A DNA stretch of 64,000 nucleotides from the NCBI GenBank assembly GCA_030704615.1, contig CM060732.1, forward strand, positions 49,953,053 to 50,017,052, given 5' to 3'. Shown here piece after piece: positions 41,662-54,000 of this stretch. Within the stretch, counting starts at the first letter, position 1. The number at the start of each line of letters is the position of its first letter. This DNA comes from Takakia lepidozioides (Eukaryota > Streptophyta > Takakiopsida > Takakiales > Takakiaceae). The notes under the pieces are model-generated. The model searched no databases, was not told the origin of the DNA, and saw nothing but the letters and a program-made list of their open reading frames with translations. A program made the translations under genes and the position numbers.

Positions 41662-44451
41662 ATGGAACCCACAACCGCAAGTGAGACTGTGCTGCATCAC
41701 ATCTCATTTCCTCTGCGCCGGGATTATCAGCTAAGGAGCTGTTCAAGTGTGAACAATTTATCGGTGGGACCCCCTATTCCACAATTCTTCTCTGGCAGCA
41801 CTGCTAACTTGCATGCCCGCGGTGAGGTTCCTTTGTTCAACTCGAATTCTTTGAGTCCACAGCGAGCCTTCTTTAGTGGCCCTCTGCCTCGCGGGGTGGC
41901 ATCTGTAGAAAGCAATGACTATCCTCCTGCCTTCCACAGACGACAATGGAGCGAGGGGTCGTTGCCAGGCACACCAGAGCAGGGCTCGAGCGCAGGTGGT
42001 AGCTTCCGAGCGGAGGATAGGAAAGATCTGACACCATGCGAAGAGGAAAGTGACTTTCCCGAAATGACCAATGATGAACTGAGGCTATATTCGGAAGAGG
42101 GAAGTGGAAATGTCAAGAACGTTGTCGCCTCCAGGAAGTGTGTTAGTGGGGAGTTGGGGCCTTCTGAGAGCGGTGTACCAGCGACAGAAACAAGTTCGCG
42201 TCCACTTGGACGTAGATGCGTCAGTGGAGAGCTTGGGCTGACGGCCCCGTACATGCTTAGCAGTCCGACTGTGGGGTCTTGCAGGGAAGAGAATGCCCCT
42301 AGAAGTAGCACTTCAGAACGTAATGGGATTGGGACAACAAGGGGTGGCCTGAGTGTCCGAAACAGCAAAAGAAGACCTTCTGCTACAATAGCTTGGGACG
42401 TTTTGAATGAGTCCCGAGAGAACAGCCCCATGCGGGCTTCTGTAGCAATCCCCTTCAAGTGGGAGGAGATTCCTGGGAGAGCCAGGACTATTGTAGCGGC
42501 TGATAGAGTATCGACCAACAAGATTTTAAAAGATGGAAATGGGAGAAAAATTCCACTGGATTCAAGAATGAGAAGTCAATCCTTGGTTGAAGCAACATTC
42601 ACCGAGCAATGTGGTCCTGAGCAAAGAGGCCAGCAGAGACCACTTGAAGAGGGTCTAGCAGCTGAAGATTGCAGTCTCCGAGGCAGCCATAGATATTATG
42701 CAAGGATAAACTCCAAAGACAGGAGCTTTAGTACGAGGTCTAGTACCGAAGTGGAGACACAAGCTCACATTGACCTGGTGGCGCCCGCAGCAGCAAAATT
42801 TTTGGTGGAAAATTTCGTCTCTCCTGCTGTCACGCCCAAATCTCCATCAGCAATACCATTTAAATGGGAAGAGTCACCTGGGAAGCCCAAGGCTGACATG
42901 GTGGCCCCAAAGGCCTGCCCTCTCCAGTTACCTCCACGGCTTGTGGCCCCCTCACTTTCGCCAGATGCTTTTGCAAGAAGAGCTGGAGAGCCTCGCCACA
43001 TCAATCAATCCATGAGTGCACCTCTTGCTGGATATTATCCTCCCCCGGATTCCCCTGCCTGGCTGCCTGATTCGCCTCCCATGAAACATTCCTGCTCTCC
43101 TTCACACATTCAAGCATTGTCAAAGCATTTCCGTAAGGCCACTTCAGAGGTGCGTTTACAGGAGGATTCGAACTGGCCCATGCAAGCGAAGAGCTTAAGG
43201 CACATCTTCAACTCTGGTCCTTTAGATGGGTGTACTATTAAGAGCAAGCGTTCCAGGAACCGCTCCCAGTCGAGAGCGGCCTTTTCTGGGCCAGTTTCCA
43301 GCACACCTCCCTTGGAACTACACCCTAAACATCACAGCTCAGAGCTCACTGCCTTGGATCCCTGGTTCCCAAATCAACAAGGAACACCTGTGCTTGATCC
43401 ATGGTCACCCAAAAGCATTCTAGGTGGTCCCAATGGGGACAGCCAGACACCCAACTCAATCCCCTCTTCTTTTTCTGATGTGGATACACTGGCCAATTCA
43501 GCGAAACTCCCTTCCATCTCTCTTTCCACATCACATTCCACTGGATCACACGAGTCTCTCGACCATTCTTTTCGCGAACATTGTATCCCCACTTCCAATT
43601 TTCCACGAAGGCTGGATGCAGGGCCCCAATCTCCACTTGATTCTCCCTATCTGGGCCCACTTACTGGAGACTACTTAGGCCAGGAAGCTAGTTCCGGGGC
43701 AGGAGGAACTTCTGAGGGTGTGAGATCCATGATCAAGATGTGCATCACAGGTTCGACACGAAGGAAGTCCAAAACCCAGCCAAAGTCTGGGGTGAAATAC
43801 AGTCCAGAGGTTTGGGCTCCTACCCTGGCAACCTATTTTCAAACTTTGGAACTCGATCAAACAGCTATTACAAGTGGTCAGCTCGACAGCTATGGAAGGG
43901 GGCCTTGCAGTGGGGACTCAGCTGCTCATATGAATGAAAATGGGGGAACAGAAGCGGAGGATTCAAGCCCTGTGAGAATACTCGACGTTCCTAGCAGACT
44001 GCCCTACACCATGCCCTCTCCTACTGAACCAGAAGAAGTGGGAAACGAGAAAGGTAAGTCCCCCGAGAGAGAAACTACTACATGCCTTGGTGTAATGTTC
44101 TCTCCTGCAAGACTTATATCAAGAGGCGAGAACCAACCAGGCTCATATGCCATGGCCTGGGGTAATAGGCAGGGATTGCACGGACCTCCAACCAGTTTTT
44201 TGGAGGATGGGTATCGATCACCAGCTTATACAGCTACCCTGGAGCTGTTGTCTCCCTCTGCAGACCTGATGTCAAAGAGGAGGAGTATGCTAGGGAGGTC
44301 GCGAAGCTTGAAGATGCGCAATCAAAAACCAAGCAAGAGACCTCATGTTGTTGTAAGCACTTTGCACTCTAATTCATCTCCTTCTGTGTTTTTATTGAAA
44401 AGGCTAAGGATCCAAAGTGGAAGGGTGTTCCTAGTAGGTCAAATGAGTTAA
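41662..44451 (+). CDS. DUF688-domain protein
   Basis: An open 929-codon reading from ATG 41662 to TAA 44449. Two copies of the DUF688 hallmark are visible: AIPFKWEEIPGRAR (about residues 262-275) and AIPFKWEESPGKPK (about 395-408), both of the form (V/I)PFxWEExPG found in plant DUF688 proteins. The C-terminal SKRRSMLGRSRSLKMRNQKP stretch is basic. The rest is Ser/Pro-rich and probably disordered, and no enzyme motif is present. Function is unknown. A GT at 44353 (CATGTTGTT|GTAAGC) and an AG at 44402 would define a 50-nt intron that swaps the last 32 residues for AKDPKWKGVPSRSNELKG and a few more, ending at about 44,480. Both versions are open. The long purine-rich leader from about 40,600 looks like 5' UTR with upstream short ORFs. 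Confidence 0.8.
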   Translation: MEPTTASETVLHHISFPLRRDYQLRSCSSVNNLSVGPPIPQFFSGSTANLHARGEVPLFNSNSLSPQRAFFSGPLPRGVASVESNDYPPAFHRRQWSEGSLPGTPEQGSSAGGSFRAEDRKDLTPCEEESDFPEMTNDELRLYSEEGSGNVKNVVASRKCVSGELGPSESGVPATETSSRPLGRRCVSGELGLTAPYMLSSPTVGSCREENAPRSSTSERNGIGTTRGGLSVRNSKRRPSATIAWDVLNESRENSPMRASVAIPFKWEEIPGRARTIVAADRVSTNKILKDGNGRKIPLDSRMRSQSLVEATFTEQCGPEQRGQQRPLEEGLAAEDCSLRGSHRYYARINSKDRSFSTRSSTEVETQAHIDLVAPAAAKFLVENFVSPAVTPKSPSAIPFKWEESPGKPKADMVAPKACPLQLPPRLVAPSLSPDAFARRAGEPRHINQSMSAPLAGYYPPPDSPAWLPDSPPMKHSCSPSHIQALSKHFRKATSEVRLQEDSNWPMQAKSLRHIFNSGPLDGCTIKSKRSRNRSQSRAAFSGPVSSTPPLELHPKHHSSELTALDPWFPNQQGTPVLDPWSPKSILGGPNGDSQTPNSIPSSFSDVDTLANSAKLPSISLSTSHSTGSHESLDHSFREHCIPTSNFPRRLDAGPQSPLDSPYLGPLTGDYLGQEASSGAGGTSEGVRSMIKMCITGSTRRKSKTQPKSGVKYSPEVWAPTLATYFQTLELDQTAITSGQLDSYGRGPCSGDSAAHMNENGGTEAEDSSPVRILDVPSRLPYTMPSPTEPEEVGNEKGKSPERETTTCLGVMFSPARLISRGENQPGSYAMAWGNRQGLHGPPTSFLEDGYRSPAYTATLELLSPSADLMSKRRSMLGRSRSLKMRNQKPSKRPHVVVSTLHSNSSPSVFLLKRLRIQSGRVFLVGQMS

Positions 44452-44480
44452 AAGGTGACATTGGGGTGAGTCAAAAGTAG

Positions 44481-46182
44481 TTGCTGCCTCACCCAGCGGC
44501 AGGGTTCTTTAGTAGCAACAATGGAATGGTAGAGACTGAAAACCGATGGGAAGGATAGCTGTAACTCTGAAGAGAATTGGGTGGAGCTTAATTGTCTGAT
44601 GTTGGACACAGGACGTAATGTGCAAGTTGCTCAAGCGCGCTCTGTACAGGTGCGCCAGGCAATGCTGTCATAAATCAGCAACACAACTGCCCCTTGACAA
44701 CCCCCCTCTCCCCTCAACGGATTTCTGTTTCTGCAAGGTACTGCCACTTGTTGAAATTGAGCATCTTGAATACAGCAGTTACTAATAGAGCTAGTTATGA
44801 ATAGAGCTTTCCTTTGAAATTAGAGAGTTTGCTAGGTCCATATAGCGTTGAGGTCAAGAAAAGCCTGCTGACCATGTCGGTGTCCAAGAGTTTTGCAAAG
44901 CTGTCTGCAATAGCCAGTGCAAAAGGGAGCCTGTTCCCCATAAGGTGTAGTTGTGGCCTTCTTGGAATTAATATGCAAGGGTTGTTCTTGCAGCCAAATT
45001 GAGCGATATGAGACAAGTTACATCACCAGAATTAATGGAGGGGGCTTGACCTTTCATATTCATACGTTTGTATCCTGAGGTGATGGAAAATACATCTCAA
45101 AAGAGCTTCTGCATCCAATTACGTCACAGATGATATTTGTGATAAGTTGATCTAGCTGTGTTCATTTTTGGTATGGTCTGAAGAGCTATCTCTTTGGTTA
45201 CAGACTCAACTAAGTCTTGATGCAATGTGAAAAATTCTCAAAATGAGAGCCTTTCCCTTCCTCAAAGCAGATATGACTCTTGTTGACGAGGTAGCCTCTC
45301 TATTATACTGAGTATTTCATTGGCTTTGACTGGAGCCTCTCCCTTCCTTGTCACCCCCCAGGAAGTCATGTAATGAGTACACTTTCTGTTCAACTGTAGC
45401 TTTACATTCCCATGGTCCCAAGTTGTACTGGATCTGTAAATTAGCCAGGTACCCCATGTGCACAATTACTTGCAATAATGTGAATGGAGTGCACTTGAGT
45501 TGTTTATGGAATTTCCTGTACATTGAGAATGGACATACTGCCGAACTCTGCAGTACATTTTTTGTCCAATATCATGAGCTTCTGTAACGGTATTAGATTA
45601 TTACGGATGTATGAAACATAAGTGCATGAGATTGTGTCCCACAAGTTAATGTGTGTTTCCCTTCCGGTAAGGAGGGAGGCTTGTACGGGTTGGGGTTAGA
45701 GGGCTGTGCTGGCAGGTGGACATATTTTCTGTCATCCAGTATCGCTATACAGGTTGCAAAACTAAATCCTTCTATTTGCCACCAGCCTTCACCTTTGAAT
45801 TCTCTCAAAGTTTCAGATGTAAGTGTGGAGCTCCCAGTTCTACCAGTCACGCGAATAATATGCAAAGAACCCACTAGTGCCTGCCCACGCCTGATTCAAA
45901 CTCAGCTCGGAATGAACGGTGATCGGTGAAGAGATGCTTGACATTCGAGCTTGTCCGTTGAAGGGTGCAACAGTGGAAGCAGTTGATTGCTACCTGAAAA
46001 AAGAGAGGGAGAAGCCTGTGTGAGAGAGATAGAGTAGTTAAAATCTAAAGTAGTTGAGGAGCAGTGGTGGACCTCAACTAGCCTGGGGACTCTTCAGTCT
46101 GAAGCCTTTCGTTGCCATGTCCCAACAAACTACGATAACTGAACCTCTATTTATGTTTATTGAGCTCACGGATTGTCAGGAA
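44481..46182. other. Intergenic between DUF688 gene and tRNA-Leu
   Basis: Probably the DUF688 3' UTR followed by intergenic DNA. Small ORFs have no recognisable motif and no splice-supported partners. Confidence 0.4.
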
Positions 46183-46266
46183 GTCAGCATGGCCGAGTGG
46201 TCTAAGGCGCCAGACTCAAGTTCTGGTCTTCGTAAGGGGGCGTGGGTTCGAACCCCACTGCTGACA
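46183..46266 (+). tRNA. trnL-CAA: tRNA-Leu (anticodon CAA)
   Basis: An 84-nt class II tRNA. The acceptor stem GTCAGCA (46183-46189) pairs with TGCTGAC (46259-46265), with discriminator A at 46266. The D-arm holds GGCCGAGTGGTCTAAGGC (A box). The anticodon stem CCAGA/TCTGG encloses CTCAAGT, giving CAA at 46217-46219, which reads UUG leucine codons. A long variable arm (TCTTCGTAAGGGGGC) is typical of tRNA-Leu. The T-arm GTGGGTTCGAACCCCAC is perfect (B box). There is no intron and no encoded CCA, as expected for a nuclear gene. All stems pair, so it should be functional. Confidence 0.97.
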
Positions 46267-47044
46267 TACACTATCTATTTCTCGCTCCAAATCTTAGTTT
46301 TGGGTCTTATGAATAAGAAGGAATTTTTCTTACCTGCACTCACAAAATTTGGAATGATTTTGTCTGCAATGTGTGTCTCTTGCTTCTAGTGAGGCTCATT
46401 CTTTGTATTCACATCTAAACACACAGGGTGAGTTCTGAGTCCTCCTAAGAATCATTCAAAACTCGAAAAGTAAAGAATGATATTCCAGATCAGACATAAC
46501 ACTGGAGAGCACATTTGTTTGGAAACCACTGAAATGAGCCTTATGTTGTTTCTGAGCACAGGATTGCACTGCATGAAGAAGGGTGTCAAGATTTGTAGGC
46601 TGCTGTGGGCACAATGACAATCTCAGGCACAGTTGAGAAGTCTAAAATGAACCATCCAATCTTAAGACACAACCGTGCAAAATAGTTTAACACATGCTAC
46701 TTGAATTTGGACTGCAACTTAACCTGACCAACCTGCATCTGATGAGGACATCCCGGTGATAATTTATGCCAAGTGTCGAAAGCAGTGCCATGCATGCTCC
46801 ATGATCTTACATTCCAGGAACAAAAACATAGGTGCATATGAGCAAATGTTTCAGGGGTTGAAGGGGTAGCAACCTTGCTGCTTTCTGGCAGATAGTACTG
46901 CAGTTGACAAGATCACATTGGCTAATGTGGCAGCATCATTGTCTCCTAACTTGCGGTCATGAGGGACATCCTCATTATGCCGCATTTTTTCCCTAGAGCT
47001 CTGCGTCCACTATCCGATTAATGAAGGAACTTTTCCTCTCATGA
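46267..47044. other. Intergenic / 3' flank of the SET gene
   Basis: No gene seen. The right part probably contains the 3' UTR of the minus-strand SET-domain gene. Confidence 0.35.
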
Positions 47045-47047
47045 CAC

Positions 47048-48600
47048 TCAGTCCCATCGCCGTTTCTCTTCCTCCACATCAACAGAGTGGTACCAAGAAG
47101 GTCGTTGTGTATACCCGCTTAACCGATAGTTCAGTGTTAACTCCTCATCTTCGACTTCTCTAGTAGCAACAAGCACAAGAGTGCGAATATCAGTCCTCTT
47201 GTCCAACCCTGTGCTTTGACCCATGGCCATCCTTCTTTCAACCTCATATTGCCTGTCTTTCCTTCCTTCATTGACCCAGAGTGGACCTCGCCGCTGCATG
47301 TCCAGCTCTTCATCATTTCCAACAACCACGTTAGGGATATAAGGTCTGATTGATACATCGCTAGTACCTGGAAACCTGTATGGACAGATGATGACATTTG
47401 GTTGCAGTCCTTGAGGAGGATGATTTGCAAAATGTGCAAGAGCAAGAGGATTCCTTCGTTCCAGCACCACACCCTCTCTTGGGCCACCACCCACTTGGCC
47501 ACCCCCCACAAGTTGCCAGATGCTAGTTGGGCCTCTCTTTGCAGCATTTTGGTTCGTGGATGTGTCTTGCCCAGACAAGAGCTTCTCTGGGTCGGCATTT
47601 ACAATTGTTCTCTCCAGAATCTCATAATTCACAGGATCTTCATCTTCATCATGGTCGCCCGAGCCATCCCACCACTCTCGTCTGTCTTCACCTTTCCCCC
47701 AAGGTTTGCCATCTATGACAAGCCCATCATACCGTGATATTAAGTATGGATTGCCGATGTCAACCTTAGGATATCCTGGCATGTACCGGTACTGGGAAGG
47801 TGAGTAGATGACCCCAGGATACAGGGACACTACTGTGCCTGGTCCAGCTCTGCCGCTAATAAACAGGCCTAGGCCAGCTTCCTCGTGAGCAATTTTGGAA
47901 GGCTTCAACTGCAATGTGAACCCTAGCTGCTTTCCCAACGCACTTGCCACTTGCTCCCTATTCAATGGCCAAGTCTCAACCACACCTGCACTGCACAACC
48001 TGGCAGTCCTCATGAAGGGTTCATTTGAGGGATGAAACTTGTCTGACTAGAGGTGGAAGCCGAGACAAGCAAGGGAGATTCTTCTCGTCCAACTGAAGGC
48101 AAACTTTGTGCTGCTGCACATGTTGATTTGTGTGCATGTGCAGGCGAGGATCTGATTCTGTCTGTCTCTTGCAGATGTGGATTTTTCATGGATCTTCTGA
48201 GGTGTTTTCTGAAGAGGAATCTTATTAGAGTTTGATCTGTCATGCCCCTTGTTTTAGAATATTTATAATCAAATGCCATAACTCACACAACAGTACTTAC
48301 CGACGGGTATCCACGTGTTCCGCAGCAGGGGCTACCCCAATTGCAAAGCTGAGCCCACTGGGCCGTTGTTTCTGGCCCTCAGGTGGTGAAGTGCGTTTGC
48401 TGGTAGGAGGGGCCTGGAGAAGAATGCCATCCAGCAATGACGCCACGTGGCACACTTGGTCATGAACATACGTCTGAACTTGGTGCTGCTGGGCCTCAAA
48501 GGGGGTTGTAGCAGCGATTTCCTCTAATTCCTTTCCAGTCGCTTCATTTGCCACTGCTCCCTTGCGGTGGAAACTGGCACCAACATGATGCAGCCAAGTT
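47048..48600 (-). CDS. SET-domain protein (SETD9-like)
   Basis: The last exon, 47048-48046, encodes the SET domain: GLGLFISGRAGPGTVVSLYP (SET-N, AdoMet contact), NPYLISRYDGLVIDG, NPLALAHFANHPP with QPNVIICPY (the NH...PN pseudoknot element) and VATREVEDEELTLNYRL (EEL-x-x-NY end). This matches SETD9-type proteins, putative lysine methyltransferases, with an acidic insertion (HDEDEDPVNYE). The acceptor CCACCTCTAG|TCAGAC at 48046 has a good pyrimidine tract and excludes an upstream in-frame TAG. An upstream exon (about 48,590 to 48,301 or 48,336) reads ATGKELEEIAATTPFEAQQH and lacks an ATG. Its strong donor CG|GTAAGT at 48300 gives the wrong phase for the acceptor at 48046, whereas a weaker donor GGG|GTAGCC at 48336 gives the right one. 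5' exons, possibly including MAGRLRK|GTAAAT near 50,100, remain unplaced. Confidence 0.65.
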
Positions 48601-51051
48601 CCAATCGGTTGTTAGGCATGATGTTGACAAAGAAAATGTGGAAATACTGTTCCATGTGTTTGAGGGAGGAGAATTACTCAATAGAAACAGTTAACTGTCC
48701 TGTCTGAGAGAAGTGGACCACTTATGATGCCTGCCAGAAGGTGAACATGGGAAGTGTTCTCTTTCAATACAAAGGTGCACCGCACAATGTGAAGTAAACA
48801 ACATCATGAAATTAGTGGCAAGGGTGGATGATGGCTGCTAAGTGTGCCACTCAAGGGCATAAGAATGGGAAAAAATTAATTGTTTGCACAGTCATCGAAC
48901 TACAGTGTGATGTCATTAGTTGAAGCGTAAACATTCAGTCAAGAGATCGAATATGTTGAGAATCCCTCAGTGTAAAGGTTGTCATTCTTAAGAAAATGCA
49001 CAAGTAATTTTGTGAAGTCCAAAAGAGCCTCTTAGTACTGTCTTCAAAATGGACGGAGAACCTTCCAAGCAGCTGACCTAATGGCAGAATATGGGCAAGA
49101 TATGATGCTTTGAGCTAAGTTAGGGGAAACTACGATACCTTGTGAGAAGAAAAAGACGGTGAATGTCAATTTCATGCTGAAGACTCCGCTTATCCACTGT
49201 CTGGAATAAGGCACTTGGTGACCACCTCTCCCACAACTGCATTTGTTCAATGTCAAATAAAGTCCTCGAAGTTCTTTCTCAACTCGAAAGGCTTTGGAAG
49301 AGGATTCAAGCAGAAAATATCTCGTGAATCCTCCGTTGCCCTTGACATCCAGTGTTGGCAGTTCCTTTCAAGACACGCTTACGATTTCACATTCAACAAT
49401 GCAGCTTCCTCAAATGAGAGAACCTTTTGACAAATGACACAGATTTTGCAACCAGGTGTTTGTGGCTCGGGAAGTAACAGGAAGTAATCCGAAGCAACCT
49501 ACCGTCGAAGACGGAGGTAGTAGACAGTTCCAAGAGCCCATTATTAGCCAGTGTGTTCACCATGGTGCGACTTAGTGGACAAAGCTCACTGAGATTTTGG
49601 GGTTTAACTTCCATTCTTATGCCTGAGCAATAAATCCTCAGACCACAGTGTCACTCTCCAAAACAGAGAGATAATGTAGATACGTAACATGCATACATGT
49701 GTTTGCATGGGATTCCTCCACACTAGATCTGAACCAAGCTCAATGTACAGTGAACCCCTCTCTGGCGGTATCCACAACGAAGCTGGGTAGTTCATTCCGT
49801 TAAATGCCTAGAAGTGTGTCAACCACGGAGAGCGTGTTCACCATTGACGTTAGTAGACTAGCTTGGAACAAAGGTACGACGCAACGTCCATTTCAAATGC
49901 AATCCAGGAATCTTTAAGGACGACGAGAAGCCAAATCAAGATGTGTAGCAGGATTCTGAACCCAAAAACCGACAATTCAGTGCATTATCTTCAAATGTCC
50001 AGCTATCCGCTAGAGCAAAACTTACAAATGCCCAAAGATCAAGAACATCAAGAGACGCACCGACATTTACCTTCCGCAAACGCCCCGCCATTTGCAGCTC
50101 TCCAAAACAGCATGAACACCCCGCACAAGTGCAGGCTTGCAGACCTCAAAGATCTAACTTACAGCTATCTCCAACACAACAGAGCAGCTTCGCTTAGACC
50201 ACGTGCTCTTTCCCTTCCTTCCCGAAGAGCAGCAAGCGAGAACAAGCATGTCTCTGCATCTTATTAGTAATACGTTCACTACACCGCGTGCATTCATTCA
50301 CGATTATATCCTCCGTGGCTTCAGTGTGGTCTTAGAATGGGGATGAGCAGTAAGGGAAACGTTGAGCTTTCCCAGTTTGTTTGGTTATTTGATGTTCTTT
50401 GTTTTGCTATCTTCCATTGCTGTGCTTGGATGCAGGGAATAATCTTCTCGAGGAAGAAATTCCTACACATCTCCTTGTTTGTTGGTGTAATTGCCATCTT
50501 CCAACACGAGTTTGTATAGCGGAGAAAGTGAGGAGAGCCTCTGCTAGGAGGAGGCAGTAGACTAGCATCCTGCAATCTTCTGCCTCAACATTGTATACTA
50601 CAGCAGTTTATGCAGGAGAGGTAAACTACTGGCAATTCAGCAACTTTTTTTCCATCACCAAAGAAGTCTGGAAGGCAGATTGCAGAGCCCACGGGCTAAA
50701 AATGTCATTCTCAATACAATCCCCACTCGATGCCAAATCAATGCTTAAGACTGCCAAGAGGAAAGTTCAGTATCGCAAATGGGCGATTGCTCACTAGGAG
50801 AGCTATGGCGGTTCTTTTTTAGGGTTGCTCTCCAACAGCAAGGGTGAATCCATCCAATCCAGGGGCACAGGAGTGGCATCTGTGTCATGGTCCACAATTC
50901 TCAGTGTGTAGTAAAAAAGGAGTATGTTGGATTCTGGTAATGTAACCTTTAAATTATTTCCAGCTATGTGATGCCCACAGCAACCGGAGTGCCAGGAGCA
51001 TGTGCAGGTAAGAAAACACTGCTTTGCAGTAAAAATGTTTGACATCAAATA
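48601..51051. other. Unresolved stretch; probably 5' exons of the SET gene
   Basis: On the minus strand, ATGGCGGGGCGTTTGCGGAAG|GTAAAT near 50,100 and a GCT|GTAAGT donor near 50,158 look like first-exon ends reading toward the SET exons. On the plus strand only unremarkable ORFs are seen. The first 450 bp left of 51,052 would hold the 3' UTR of the WDR7-like gene. Confidence 0.3.
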
Positions 51052-54000
51052 TCACAGTTGGAAGGTGCCAAGTTCCTGGCCATGGTGAAGGAGTGCCACC
51101 TTCCGGTTGGGCTGCCACTCAAGGTGGAAGGAGAGATCCACATTGTGGAATGCCAGCCTGGGTGACGATTCTTCAGTCCATCTTCTGCGTTCATCCTGGG
51201 GCAGCCACAATTTCAGTAAGACACAGGTCTTCCTAACAGAGGTTGAACGTGTGAGATGGGTTCTTTTACATCAAGTTCTTGAATGAAGTAATTATCAAAC
51301 ATTGATAGTTCCCATAAATCCTGGACGGACCACTGCCATTTTTGAGAGACAGAGAACCCTTGAACTTCGACAGAAATATGAGTTACTCAGCACAAGCCAC
51401 ATCAGTGCTGCCTCTAATATCAAGGGACAAAAGACTGGACACCAGAAACCTGATAAGCTGCTGGTAATGGGAACAACTAGCAGACAACACACAGGCAGTG
51501 AGCAGAAACCAACCCTCCCAAACATTGCCTAGAATAACTGGGCATAGTCTTACCTCCGACTGCTCTAGAGTGCTGTAAGCGAATGCCATGATGCTCGAAC
51601 TTGACGATCTCGGAGAGAAGCCTGCCCAAGGTGGTACCAGCACCAGTTTGGTGCACTGTACTGCTACAGGGCTACGGCTCAATCGCTCCCACCAGGCTGC
51701 CCCTAGTGACCACCAGCGAATTATGAGGCCTTGCTGTGAAAATGCCACCAACCCCTGTCAAGCGCACCAGTCCCCTGTCACAACTGTCTAAAGTAGGGTG
51801 GTTTCTTTGTCGCTAGCTGGTTCACAGGATCGTCATCACCACCTTCCTGAAAACTCTAGGAAGTCAAGCAAAGTTTCTACTTCCCCACCATAAACCTTGG
51901 ACAATCACAACAGTTCTCTGTGGAAACCACATCCCACAAGAAGGATCATGATGTGCAAGTAGCATACCTCTCCTTCCGGGGAGAAGCTCAGAGCTGAAAT
52001 GCCACCTGCTGTGGTGGATGCCTTGTTTGAGACCAGTAGTGCAGGGTGGCCAGGGGGTCCACTCGCATCAAGTACCTTGAGCTTTGTTGCACTGCACAAA
52101 AATTAAACCACATGAACAGAACTTTACTTTCAGTAACCGGAGCTGCCTCCCAAGAACATTGGATCAGGAACAAGAAGTTGCTGCTTCTTGAGTTTCCCAG
52201 AACCTTGCACTTTTGCCTCATTCTCCCCTCAAATGCAACAAATATCCCCTAAATATTGAAAAACCTTAGTCAGTTGACCACGATGCCTTAGAAACTTCAC
52301 TACATAGAACAGAAGGTCTTGTTCTCCTTCCAAAAACAAAGTGAGCGTTCATGAGCTACATAAAGCAAGTCCAATAGAAGTCCACCTGTGCAAATCATAA
52401 ACATGGATGGCAAGGGAGTGCACATCGCCAACTGCATCGCCAACTGCAAGTTTTGCATTTGAAGAAGTGGTGCCACGGTGAAGGCCTACCATCGGAAACA
52501 CTCGCACCATCTCACGCACAGCACCCATTGCAGTCTGCATACATTGCTTGCGTAAAACTGAATTCCCAGTGTCCATGGTTTGCATTACCAGAGCTGTCAC
52601 CTGTTCCAAGGAGAATTTTTGTTGGAGGAGAGTAGCAGGGGATAGAGGGAGAGAACAAGAAGTAATTGTGTGTACTCGAATTCCATTACCTACATAAAGA
52701 CGGTTGCAAAATCAATAGCAGTGTTCAGCCCATTCTGGGATAACTTCCACAGGGAACCCTGTGTGGTAGAGAGCATGCTCATGTGCAAGATTACGACCTG
52801 TATCAACTCTGCGGTTGACACTATAGAGTGCCTTGACATTAGAAAATGCAAAAGGACTGCCTTGTTTTGTTTCTCCGCAGAAGAGGGTACCTGTCCCAGG
52901 TAGAAAATTAAAGACTTGGGGTTGCTTCGTATGAGCCGAATAAGGGCCATTAGTGCTACCAAGTGCACTGGTGAGTTGGGTACTGATGAGGTCAGCTGGG
53001 TGTGAACCACATTCAAAAATCCCGGCACGTCCGCCATAGCCAAGCTGGGTAGAAGGTTCCCTGTAAGGCTCTCACGAATTGCCATGGCTATAGCTGGTGC
53101 CATAGCTAGACTCGGAGTGACTCTCGAGGGTTGTGCGAGGGTCGATCGCAGCGCACCACCACCACTCAAGCATTCAATCAGGAAAAACACGTCAACAATC
53201 AACTGTGGAATCTCTACACCAATCCACGGCTGCCAGGTGGATTCCATCCCCTCCGCCAAGATTTCTGCTGCTGTTGCACTGTGCCTGTCATGAGCACCTC
53301 GCACCAAGTTCAGAAGCATAGGAGCCACACTGGGGGCTAGTTCAGGTCGAACTAGACTTGGGTACCAGAGGGCCAATGCTGCACCCACAATAATCCGAGC
53401 TGCTCTTGCGTCCTGATTCGTTCCCCCAATTATGGCCGTCCAATTGTGGCCTTCCGATGACTGAAGCCACTCGGTGATGCCATCTGTTGTATTTGTGTCC
53501 TGTAAGCCATTTGAACTTTGCTGGTCTGGGGAATGCTTTGTGGATGTGGTATGGGTGGTGTTAGACTCACAAATTGGTGCAGGAGTTTCAATTGGTGGCA
53601 GCAATTTGTGCGCTGGAATATCCAGACGGAGGAAGGGAGGGACAGCCCGGGATGCTGCACAGTGGAAGAGAGATCGGGCCGCCATGCGCACATGCTCGCT
53701 TGGGTCTTGCCAAAAGCATGCGTACACCTGCAGCATCCCCTTTTTCAAGTTCAGTTCTTTGCAGTTATTAGACACTACTTAGAATCACCTTTTCGCTCAC
53801 CAGGCCTTATTTATCCTTATGACTGGGAATCCCCGAACCATAGCATGGTGGTTATGACCCTGTGACCACACATTGTTGGTCATGGTTTTGGACGGGCTCC
53901 AGGTGACAAGACCTGCAAGAAGATTGATTGTGCCCAGCACAGCATGCTTGATCAACTGGGAATGGACACCACAACTGCAAATACAAAGACGTAGTAGGTG

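Noticed and set aside
46045-46389. Plus-strand ORF running through the tRNA-Leu gene
   Set aside because: Its middle is the translated tRNA gene. No protein family fits.
47402-47737. Plus-strand ORF opposite the SET exon
   Set aside because: Antisense shadow of a clearly coding exon.
49863-50267. 134-codon plus-strand ORF
   Set aside because: No domain. The opposite strand carries splice donors that better fit first exons of the SET gene.
53474-53865. Plus-strand ORFs opposite exon 6 of the WDR7-like gene
   Set aside because: Antisense of a coding exon whose in-frame splice junctions are well supported.
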